Shown: one piece after another, positions 1 through 7,300 of the stretch | How positions within the stretch are numbered: position 1 is the first letter of the stretch | Layout of the letters: each line of letters begins with the position of its first letter | Origin: Oscillospiraceae bacterium | GTDB taxonomy: Bacteria > Bacillota > Clostridia > Oscillospirales > Oscillospiraceae | Reading direction: 5' to 3' | Assembly: GCA_017620315.1 (NCBI GenBank) | Contig: JAFZQQ010000413.1 | Span: 1-7,411 of the forward strand | Length of the DNA: 7,411 nt | The notes under the pieces: model-generated | Database searches by the model: none | Told to the model about the DNA's origin: nothing | What the model saw: the letters and a program-made list of their open reading frames with translations, nothing else | Position numbers and translations under genes: made by a program

Positions 1-3000
1 AGCATCAGGACGATATGGCGCAGCAGCGCGCCGAGCGTCAGCGTGTCGCCGTCCACAAGGCCCGTGAAGTTCGCGGCTGTGGTTGTGCCGAGCGTCGCCG
101 CGGTCGTGCCGTCGTAGGTCTTGCTCACCGCCGTGAGGCCCGTGAGCGTGATACCGCGCGCAGTGATCTCGCCGACCGCGGCGCTGACGGCAGTCGTCGA
201 AAGCGTATAGTTGCCCTTGTCCGCGCCGGTGAGCGCAAGCCCGCTCGCGGTGACGGTGATACCCGTTCCGACGTCCGCGCCCGAATACGCGGCGGAGCCG
301 ATGGCCGCGGAGACGGTATCACCGGTCTCCACGCCGCCGAGCGTGACGCTCAGAGCGCTTGTCGGGGCGTCGGTCGTGCGGTCGTAGGTCTTTGTCGCCG
401 TGCCGGTCAGCGAGGGCGTGAGGGTCTTGGGAGTGACCGTGACCGTCAGCGTACCCGTTGCGTTTCCGTAGTTCGTTGTATCGTTCGGCGTGAATGTCCA
501 CGCATACGCCGTCGTATCGCTGTTCGCGACGGCGGGCCTGGTCGCGGGCGCGTCCCACGCGAACGTGCCGCCCACCTCCGCCCCGCTCACCGGGTCAAGC
601 ATCTTGCCCGTGATCGTGCTGAGCGCGAGCGTCTGCCCGTAGGTGATTCCGCTCGCGGCGGGCGCGTTTGCGCCGGTGCCGGGAACAGGCGTTGCCGTGC
701 CGACGGTCAAAACGCCGTTTATGTAGGTAATGCTGTAATTGCCGGTCACGTTTGTCGTGCCGCTCTTGATGACCGCGCCGCTCGGCGTGATCGTGCCGCT
801 TGTCGTGACGGCGGAGGTATCGCCCGTGAGCGTCAGGGAATCGAGCGTCTGCCCGTCGGCAAGCCCGTCGCCCGTGATGCTCACAACGGAGCTGTCGTCC
901 GCGTAGGCCGTGAGGCTGTCGTTCAGCGCGACGGTCTGGTTTGTCGCCGTTATGGTGATGTTGCGCGCCGTGATAGTGCCGGTGTCGACGCTCGCAGTGG
1001 TCGCGGAAAGCGTGTAGTTTCCCGCGTCCGCGCCGGTGAGCGAAAGCCCGCTCGCCGTGACGGTCTTTCCCGTGCCGACGCTCGCGCTGTCGTATGCCGC
1101 GGAGCCGATGGCCGCGGAAACGGTCTCGCCTCCGATAACGCCGTCGAGCGTGACGCTCAGAGCGGTCGTCGCGGCGTCGGTCGTGCCGTCATAGGTCTTC
1201 GAGACCGTGCCGGTCAGCGAGGGCGTGAGGGTCTTCGGATTCACCGTCACGGTGATGACGGGGCTGGCCACGGTCGTTTTTTGATAGCTGTCTATGCGCG
1301 TTGCGGTCACTTCGCAGTAGTAGTAATAAGTACCCGCGCTCTTGCCCGTGGGGATGGTATAGCTTGAGCCTGTCGCGCCGTCGAGCTTCGTGCCGCCGCT
1401 GTTGCTGTTCGTCGTGTTGGAGTACCACTGACAGCTGATCCTGTGTGTTACGGGGCCGGTTGCGCCGTCCGGCTCGGTTTGCGCCTGTGTCGGCGTCGTC
1501 AAGTTCACCTTGATCTTTCCGTTTGCGTAACCGTAAGTCAGCGTCGCATCGGCAGAGCTCGTGACGGTCGGCGTACCCGCCGGGAAACGCGCGGAAAGCT
1601 GCGCTTCACCGGTGTCAGCGCCGCTTTCGACAACGGATAAAGCACACCCGGTTTCGATGTCGGGTTTGAACTGCTCCTTCGCCGCGGCGGTGGACGCGAA
1701 ATGCGCCCCCGTTGTAAACACGCCGGGGTTATCCATGGTTATTCCGATAGGCTCGGTGCTGTTCAGCGCATCTATCACGATTTTTATGCCGTTTGTCAGA
1801 TAGATGTTATTTTGCACCTGGCTGTTGGAAGCATAGGTATTTTGGGCGATCGTCGGTGTCCCGGACAGCGTAAGCACGCCGCCGGAGGACACTCTTATGG
1901 CGCCTCCGCCTTCGGAGCCGGTCGTATTGCCACGGATCACGGCGGTGCCTCCCACGGTGACCGTGCCGTTGCCCACATTGATACCGCCGCCCTGACGGCA
2001 ATAGTTGCAGCTGATCTCACCGCCGGTCATCGTAAAACTGCCTTTGCTTACGGCTACGCCTCCGCCCGCATTTTCACTGGAATTATAGCTGATCTTTCCG
2101 TCGGTCATGGCTGCTGCGGCGCTGCCGGAGGTGTTCTCAACACGGAAGGCGCCTCCGTGGGTTTCCGCTCTGTTGTTGCACATGGTTCCGCCGTCCAGGG
2201 TAAAGGTACCGCCGCCGATATATGCGCCGCCGCCCTGATAAGCGGCATGGTTTCCGCAAATCGTGCCGCCCTTTACGGTGAGTGTACCGTTTGAAAAGAT
2301 GCCGCCGCCCCGCTTTGCGGAATTCGAGCTGCCGGATGCATAGCCGCCTGTGATGTAACCGCCCGTGATGTAGAGGACGCCATCCTTAATCATTCCCGCA
2401 GCGGGAGTCCCCCCCGAGGGAGCGTCCGCAACACTTTTCCCGCGATAGTCTTCTATGGTAATATTGTGGCTTTTATTGCTTCCGTTGCAGTCGTAGATAT
2501 TCAGCGTTTTGCCGCTGCCGACCGAGATGACCCTGCCGTCGCCGCTCATGCGAATACCGTGTCCGTTGAGGCAAAGGTTAGTCGTGCCGGTCGGAACCGT
2601 CCATGTGGCGTCGATCACGACCTCGTCGGTCAGATAATAGCTGCCCGCCGTGCCCGGCAGGCTGTTCGCCGCGGTCTTGTCCGCGCCGTTCTGCGCCGCC
2701 GCCAGCTCGTCCGTCCACGCGGTGAAGGTCACGCCGTCATGGTAATGATCGGTCGTCCACTGCGCGGTCAGCGTGGTATCGGCCTCAATGGTAAACGTAT
2801 CGCCCGGAGCATAGTTCGTCGTGCCGTCGTTCCAGCCCGCAAAGAAATAGTCCGTTTTTTTCAGATCGCCCGTGTTGTCGAGCACGGTGACGACGCTGCC
2901 GGAAGCGTAAGGGCCGTCGGTCGGCACGCTGCCGCCCGTCGCGCCGCCGTCGGCATAAGTGACGGTATATGCCTCGCCGAGAAGCAATTGGCCGTCTTCG

Positions 3001-4004
3001 TTTTTGCCGACGAGATAGCTTGCGTTTTTGCTGACAAAGCTGCTCGTGACGTTGCTTGTCAAATGCTCGCTTGCGGTGCTTGTAAACACCCCGGGGGTTG
3101 CCATCTTTATGCGGATCGGGTGATTCACGCTTTCCGCGTCTACGGTAGTGAATTCATACCCAGTGGGACTGGATAGTTGAATCGTTTTTCCGCTCGCCAG
3201 AAGTATATCAGTTGAAGCAGAATTCTCGTTGAAGATTGTCCGTCCCTGAAATATCATTGTGCCAGATTGCACATTGACAAGGGTTCCACTGCTTGCGTTT
3301 TCTTCAAATGTGCAATTTCTCATTGTTACGGCACAGTTGGTGTTTAAGAATACGCCTCCTGATAGATTCGTTTGACCATTATGCTTAAACGTGCACTCCT
3401 CAAATCGGTGGTTTTGTCCAGAGTCAACATTTAAGAAGCCTGTACCTCCCGAAGCATTATGATTGTTCTGAAACGTCACATTTGAAAAAAGGTTGCTTCC
3501 CGAAACAAGATAAACCATATTGTTGGCTTCCGCATATGTATCCTTTTCCCCGTCAAATATGAGGTTTTCAACAGTGAGATGTGCCCATCTGGAATCTATT
3601 AATCTGCTCCCTCTGGTTAGAAACGTAGCAGAATTGCCGTCTGCGGGGCACAAATTGACATAGCAGTTACTTCCTATGCCCAATATAGGATTTGGGTGAG
3701 TAAGCGTGGCTGCAAAACTGACTGTACCATCAAGATAGATAATGACCGGGTGCGCCGCTGAACCGCCGGAAATGGTAACTTGTTTGTCCAGCGTGCCGCT
3801 TAGCGTCAATTCCACGGTCTCCGTCGTGCTGCCCGTAATTGTGTATTTGTTGTCAACGACCGAAATGTGTCCGAGGCCAGTTCCAGACCAGCAATCGCCG
3901 ATTTCGCCGTCCGCCCGCACAGGCAGCGCGGCAGCGGGCAGCAGACCGACGATCATTGCGACCGTCAGCAGCCAGCTTGTGAACTTGTGCAGAGCTTGTC
4001 TCAT
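1..4004 (-). CDS. Large secreted multidomain beta-helix / Ig-like / YDG repeat surface protein (3' end beyond window)
   Basis: The frame from ATG at 4004-4002 is open for 1334 codons and runs off the left edge. The start is supported by AGAGG six bases upstream and a Sec signal peptide: residues 2-7 carry Arg, His and Lys, a hydrophobic core follows, and V29-R-A31 before D32 fits signal peptidase I. Domains in order: right-handed beta-helix with 'TFxxN...GG' turns (about 35-300); InlB/Listeria-Bacteroides-type repeat (346-416, ending AGWND...LTAQW); glycine-rich beta-helix repeats such as GGGIFSNGTLTVKGG (565-735); Ig-like domain (810-922); YDG repeat (923-1001, KTYDGTT); MBG-like domain (1014-1104); Ig-like domain (1117-1192); second YDG (1192-1270, KTYDRTT); start of a third YDG (KTYDG at 1295-1299). 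These families occur in bacterial adhesins and cell-surface proteins, so a surface or adhesive role is inferred. No catalytic motif is visible, and the anchor, if any, lies outside. Residues about 50-280 are coded by much more AT-rich DNA than the rest. Confidence 0.93.
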   Translation of the reverse strand, partial: MRQALHKFTSWLLTVAMIVGLLPAAALPVRADGEIGDCWSGTGLGHISVVDNKYTITGSTTETVELTLSGTLDKQVTISGGSAAHPVIIYLDGTVSFAATLTHPNPILGIGSNCYVNLCPADGNSATFLTRGSRLIDSRWAHLTVENLIFDGEKDTYAEANNMVYLVSGSNLFSNVTFQNNHNASGGTGFLNVDSGQNHRFEECTFKHNGQTNLSGGVFLNTNCAVTMRNCTFEENASSGTLVNVQSGTMIFQGRTIFNENSASTDILLASGKTIQLSSPTGYEFTTVDAESVNHPIRIKMATPGVFTSTASEHLTSNVTSSFVSKNASYLVGKNEDGQLLLGEAYTVTYADGGATGGSVPTDGPYASGSVVTVLDNTGDLKKTDYFFAGWNDGTTNYAPGDTFTIEADTTLTAQWTTDHYHDGVTFTAWTDELAAAQNGADKTAANSLPGTAGSYYLTDEVVIDATWTVPTGTTNLCLNGHGIRMSGDGRVISVGSGKTLNIYDCNGSNKSHNITIEDYRGKSVADAPSGGTPAAGMIKDGVLYITGGYITGGYASGSSNSAKRGGGIFSNGTLTVKGGTICGNHAAYQGGGAYIGGGTFTLDGGTMCNNRAETHGGAFRVENTSGSAAAAMTDGKISYNSSENAGGGVAVSKGSFTMTGGEISCNYCRQGGGINVGNGTVTVGGTAVIRGNTTGSEGGGAIRVSSGGVLTLSGTPTIAQNTYASNSQVQNNIYLTNGIKIVIDALNSTEPIGITMDNPGVFTTGAHFASTAAAKEQFKPDIETGCALSVVESGADTGEAQLSARFPAGTPTVTSSADATLTYGYANGKIKVNLTTPTQAQTEPDGATGPVTHRISCQWYSNTTNSNSGGTKLDGATGSSYTIPTGKSAGTYYYYCEVTATRIDSYQKTTVASPVITVTVNPKTLTPSLTGTVSKTYDGTTDAATTALSVTLDGVIGGETVSAAIGSAAYDSASVGTGKTVTASGLSLTGADAGNYTLSATTASVDTGTITARNITITATNQTVALNDSLTAYADDSSVVSITGDGLADGQTLDSLTLTGDTSAVTTSGTITPSGAVIKSGTTNVTGNYSITYINGVLTVGTATPVPGTGANAPAASGITYGQTLALSTITGKMLDPVSGAEVGGTFAWDAPATRPAVANSDTTAYAWTFTPNDTTNYGNATGTLTVTVTPKTLTPSLTGTATKTYDRTTDAPTSALSVTLGGVETGDTVSAAIGSAAYSGADVGTGITVTASGLALTGADKGNYTLSTTAVSAAVGEITARGITLTGLTAVSKTYDGTTAATLGTTTAANFTGLVDGDTLTLGALLRHIVLM
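195..431 (-). repeat. YDG module, second copy (79 codons)
   Basis: This stretch encodes residues 1192-1270 of the left-hand protein and is a second copy of the module at 1002-1238. The two align over 237 bases without any gap. I count 42 base differences (about 82 % identity) and 16 of 79 residue differences. In this copy the signature reads KTYDRTT, so the Gly that gives the YDG family its name is replaced by Arg. Confidence 0.85.
1002..1238 (-). repeat. YDG module, first copy (79 codons)
   Basis: It encodes residues 923-1001, from PKTLTPSL to GNYTLSA, with an intact KTYDGTT signature. The same 237-base unit recurs 807 bases further on in the direction of transcription. Between the copies lie an MBG-like domain and an Ig-like domain, so the duplicated unit may have been larger than the YDG module alone or the modules may have been shuffled. 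Confidence 0.85.
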
Positions 4005-4010
4005 ATCTGA

Positions 4011-4015
4011 CCTCT
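4011..4015 (-). promoter_or_regulatory. Ribosome-binding site of the left-hand gene
   Basis: On the minus strand AGAGG is followed by six bases (TCAGAT) and then the ATG at 4004. Position and sequence fit a Firmicutes Shine-Dalgarno site. Together with the signal peptide that follows, this decides the start codon. Confidence 0.8.
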
Positions 4016-4077
4016 GTGTCGGTGTAATGATCGGCAGCGCGCCGTGACTACGCCGGTGTATTGACAGTTACCATAAT

Positions 4078-4106
4078 ATTCTATACCACATTTTATTTTT
4101 ATTCAA
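4078..4106 (-). promoter_or_regulatory. Probable sigma-A promoter of the left-hand gene
   Basis: On the minus strand TTGAAT (4106-4101, -35; 4 of 6 consensus bases) is separated by exactly 17 bases from TAGAAT (4083-4078, -10; 5 of 6). The spacer is AT-rich. Transcription would start near 4071, giving a leader of roughly 65 bases before the ATG. A nearby alternative -10 (TATAGA, 15-base spacer) is possible. Confidence 0.6.
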
Positions 4107-4115
4107 GCCCCAAAT
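4105..4115 (-). repeat. 11-base box ATTTGGGGCTT, copy next to the -35
   Basis: The minus strand reads ATTTGGGGCTT, the last two bases overlapping the predicted -35 hexamer. An identical copy lies exactly 30 bases upstream at 4135-4145. Spacing near three helical turns puts both on the same face of the DNA, which would suit a regulator, but no protein can be named. Confidence 0.5.
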
Positions 4116-4134
4116 ATAGTGAAAAACATAATAT

Positions 4135-4145
4135 AAGCCCCAAAT
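4135..4145 (-). repeat. 11-base box ATTTGGGGCTT, distal copy
   Basis: This is the second identical copy of the box. It also forms part of one arm of the hairpin at 4138-4170, so it may be conserved for the hairpin and not as a binding site. Confidence 0.5.
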
Positions 4146-4170
4146 GCGGCGTTTGCCGTCGCACTTGGGG
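4138..4170 (-). terminator. Strong hairpin with T-rich trailer (second terminator or regulatory hairpin)
   Basis: On the minus strand the arms CCCCAAGTGCG and CGCATTTGGGG form 11 pairs, one of them G-T. An A/C mismatch and one further C-G pair follow before the 7-base loop GGCAAAC. The 3' side continues CTTATATTATGTTTTT, a broken T-rich tract. It could be a backup terminator for the upstream gene. Because it sits just upstream of the left-hand promoter, it would insulate that promoter from read-through. Confidence 0.5.
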
Positions 4171-4241
4171 TTGTGCTGAACATTTGGAAGCTTTACCATC
4201 TTGATTTCACGGGATAAGCAGGATATGCTATAACTGGCAGA

Positions 4242-4279
4242 CAAAGCAAGAAACCGAGGCGATTTTTAGTCGTCTCGGT
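4242..4279 (-). terminator. Probable rho-independent terminator of the right-hand gene
   Basis: About 54 bases after the TAA, the minus strand has arms ACCGAGACGA and TCGCCTCGGT (nine pairs and one A/C mismatch) around the loop CTAAAAA. TTTCTTGCTTT follows directly. Stem (4253-4262 with 4270-4279) and trailer fit an intrinsic terminator. In plus-strand RNA the mismatch becomes a G-U pair, but that strand has no T tract of similar quality. Confidence 0.6.
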
Positions 4280-4294
4280 CTCTATTTTGGGGGA

Positions 4295-4314
4295 GGGCTG
4301 TTTTGCCACAGCCC
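4295..4314. other. Perfect 7-bp hairpin just after the stop codon
   Basis: GGGCTGT (4295-4301) and ACAGCCC (4308-4314) pair perfectly around a 6-base loop. No T tract follows on the minus strand. On the plus strand only ATTTT follows. It may protect the 3' end of the right-hand mRNA or act with the terminator downstream, but its role is unproven. Confidence 0.4.
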
Positions 4315-4332
4315 ATTTTCCCAGTGGTTTCG

Positions 4333-7300
4333 TTATGTGTTCCACGCCGCGCAGAGCGGGGCATAGGTCTTCGCGTCCACCAGCATGAGCCGATAGGTCC
4401 TGTCCTGCTTCGGCAGGACGCCGGTGCGGACGACAGACATGTCCGCCGTGACCCGGAAGGTGCGGACGTCCGTGCACCTGTTGGCTTTGTCATACTCTGC
4501 CAAGAGGAGCAGCACCGCGCTGCCGTCATATCCCTCGGGCAGGCTGATGGCGGCGTTCAGTCCACCATCCTTCGCATTGTACCCGATAACGGCGCCGCCC
4601 GGTTTGATGACCACGATGTTTGTGTTGGACGGTCCCCACGTTCTTGCGCAGACGAACGGGTCGTGTGCCTGCGGCTCTCCGTCGAGGGCAAACACGATCG
4701 TGTGCCCGTTGCCGTAGAAATAGCCGCCGAAGAGGTTCTCCCGCGTTCCGAGCCGCGTCGTCACAAGGATATCGTTCATCAGATCGATGCATTTCGAGTC
4801 GAGGTCGAAGCCGCTGCGCATATAAGCCGCCAGCAGATCCCACTGCGCGGTGTTTGTGAGCTCCCACGGCTCTTCAAAGGTGCCCTTGCCGCGGATAGCG
4901 GCAATGCGCGCGTTGCACCAGCGGCAGTGGTTGGGGTCGTCGTTGCAGCATATGTGCCCCTCGCAGGGTCGGAACTCCAGCACGTCGCAGGCGTTGACCG
5001 CTTCGCCGAGGCCGTCGTGAAGGATCTTCTCCCCGTCGGCGTAGACCTCGACACCGATCGAAGTGATCCAGTCCGTGTTGTAGGACGTGCTGTAACTCGT
5101 TCCGATGGGCTGCGCCTTCACAGGGTTCAGCTCCATTTGCCGACTGCCGGCGTCGGCACGGACATAGGCGCCGCTGATGTTCACCACCGGGCCGGCTGTT
5201 TTGGCTCCTTTTCCGTCAAGATGATCCGGCGCGCCCGCGCCGATGCCGGGGGCCTTCATCGTCTGGGGCAAAATGTTCTGGTCGACGATGCGCAGCGATC
5301 CGCCGACGGCGTTGACATATCCGCCGCTGATCGTGACCGAACCGCCGCTGCCGTTCGTGCCGCCGCCGATGCCCGCACCGCCGCCGGTGCTGACCGCATC
5401 GACACAGCCGCCGCTGATGATGATGCTGCCGCCGCCCTCGCAGCATGCGCCGCCGATGGGCGCGCCGTGACCGCTCGCGTGGGCGGAGATGACGCCGCCG
5501 TTGATGCGGATCAAGCCGGTCGACTCACCGTAATTCCCGCCGATGGCGGCGTTATTCGCCGTATCATCGTCGGAGGACTGATTGGAAACGGTCAGCTTTC
5601 CCGTGCCGCGCGTCAGCGTCAGCGTCGGCGTCGGCGTCGGCGTCAGCGCCGAGGTCTTCTCGTGGACCTCGTGCATGCCCTCCTGCCCCCAGATGGTCAG
5701 GGTGCTGTCGTTTGGCACGCGGATACCTTTCTCTACGGTCATGGACGCGCCGTCCATCAGAATGAGGTTCACGTCGCCGACGATCTCAAGGCGCGTGCCG
5801 AGCTGCACGCTGCCTTCGACGCAGTACCAGCCATCGCTCAGCTGGGCAAGCTTGTCATTGAGCGTGAGACAGTTCGCCGTTTCGACGGCGTCGCCGTACG
5901 TTGTGTCGACATATTGCACGTTCTGCCGCTTTGCCCAGACGGCATAGAGCTGCAGCTTTTGTCTGCCGCCGATATATGCCCCGTCCTCATACCAGTCGCC
6001 GTTGGCGCGCGGCGAGGTGTTCCAGCCGATGAATTCCATGCCGTCGGGCGCGGTGAAGCTGCACTTCGGCAGCGTTCCGCCGCCGGAGGGCAGCGTGTAC
6101 GCCCCCATTCTTCCCAAGCCGCCGTTGGCGATGAAGGTAACCGTGCTGTTCAGCCCCGCCAAAATGGGGCGCGTCTCGCCCATCGTCCAGGTGTTCAGAA
6201 TCCACCATGTCGAGAAGCTGCTCTGGCTGCGGAACTGCGCCATGGTCAGCGCTTGCGCGACATTGGGCACGTCCAGCCCCTTCGTCAATGTCCCGATTCC
6301 TCCGGTGGTCTTATCACCCACGGTCGCCGTGCCGCTCAGATAATAGCAGTGATACGGCGAAACACTGTCGTCCCCTGTCGCAGGCATGCCCACGACGCCG
6401 CCGACATACAGGCTGCCCGTTACGTTCCCCGTATAGTGGTAGCAGCAGGACAGCACGCTGGCATCCTTCATCGCTCCCACAACGCCGCCCGCGCCGGCTG
6501 TGCCGTTCACATCGCCAAGGTGCGAGCAGTTGGACACCAGGCTGAGTCCATCGCCCTTTTCCATATAACCGACGACGCCGCCCGCGTTTTTGGCGGAGCT
6601 CACCGTTCCGCCGAGCACGGCGCACTGCTCGGCCGCGCCGCCGGAGAGCCTGCCGATAATGCCGCCCGCGCCGCGGCCCTCGATCGCCCCCGTGGCTGTC
6701 ACGTTGCCCTGGAAAAGGCTTATCGTCACCTGTGCGTGGTTCTCATACCAGTCGCAGAGCCCGACGACGCCGCCGACGTCATACTGCCCGGTCACGTTGC
6801 CCTCGAAGGAGCAGTTTGTGACCGTGCCGCCGTGAAGCACGCCCACGACGCCGCCGACCCACGCGTGGCCGGTGACGCTGCCGATCACCTGAAGGTTGCA
6901 CACCTTGCCCGTCACCTTGCCGAACAATCCGGCGCCGTTCCGGTCGCTCTCGATGCATTTCAGTCCCCTGATCCTGTGTCCGCCGCCGTCGAAGACGCCC
7001 GCGAAGACGGGATCGTCAAAGTACGCCATAGGGTCCTCCTTGCTTGGCGTCCTCGTGGTGTGCCCGATGGGCAGCCAGTCGTCTTCGTTTGCAAGGTTGA
7101 GGTCCTTGGTCAGCAGCACGGTGACGCCGCCGAAGTCGACGCCGTGGTTGACCTTGTCGCGGAACAGTCTCAGTTCGTCCACAGAGGAGATCTTGACCAC
7201 GCCGTCATGTGCCAGATGCCCCACGTTGCGCGGGCGCGGCCCGTTCTCCGTCATGACCCAGACCTCTTCAAAATCCAGGCCGCTGTATTTTGACTTGTCG

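Noticed and set aside
1..5. Possible end of the left-hand gene near the left edge
   Set aside because: The frame reads ...RHIVLM and is still open at position 3, in the middle of a third YDG module. It is cut by the window and not terminated.
15..1367. 450-codon open frame on the plus strand, opposite the YDG/Ig part of the left-hand gene
   Set aside because: It has the same frame relation and the same Arg/Ala-rich low-information product. Its internal repeats mirror the YDG repeats of the real gene on the other strand.
1701..3176. Plus-strand open frames of 197 and 236 codons
   Set aside because: They lie antisense to continuous minus-strand coding with recognisable beta-helix and InlB-type repeats, and have compositions typical of GC-rich shadow frames.
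4061..4087. Plus-strand TTGACA that could be a divergent promoter
   Set aside because: No good -10 lies at 16-18 bases (only TATACC at 15), and no plus-strand gene follows.
4068..4199. 43-codon minus-strand frame in the intergenic region (starts MVKLPNVQHN, contains IWGL twice)
   Set aside because: It has no convincing ribosome-binding site, runs through the hairpin and the predicted promoter, and its IWGL repeat is just the translation of the two 11-base boxes. A leader peptide cannot be fully excluded.
5216..5470. Tandem-looking GCC-rich stretch suggestive of a simple DNA repeat or CRISPR-like array
   Set aside because: It is explained by codons for Gly-rich IGGG/ISGG beta-helix turns. 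There are no evenly sized identical repeats with unique spacers.
4303..7293. 996-codon open frame on the plus strand, opposite the right-hand gene
   Set aside because: Its first codon positions face the third positions of the minus-strand gene. Those are rarely A, so T-initial stop codons seldom arise. The product is Arg/Ala/Val/His-rich with no domain or ribosome-binding site, while the minus strand encodes clear GLUG and InlB-type repeats.
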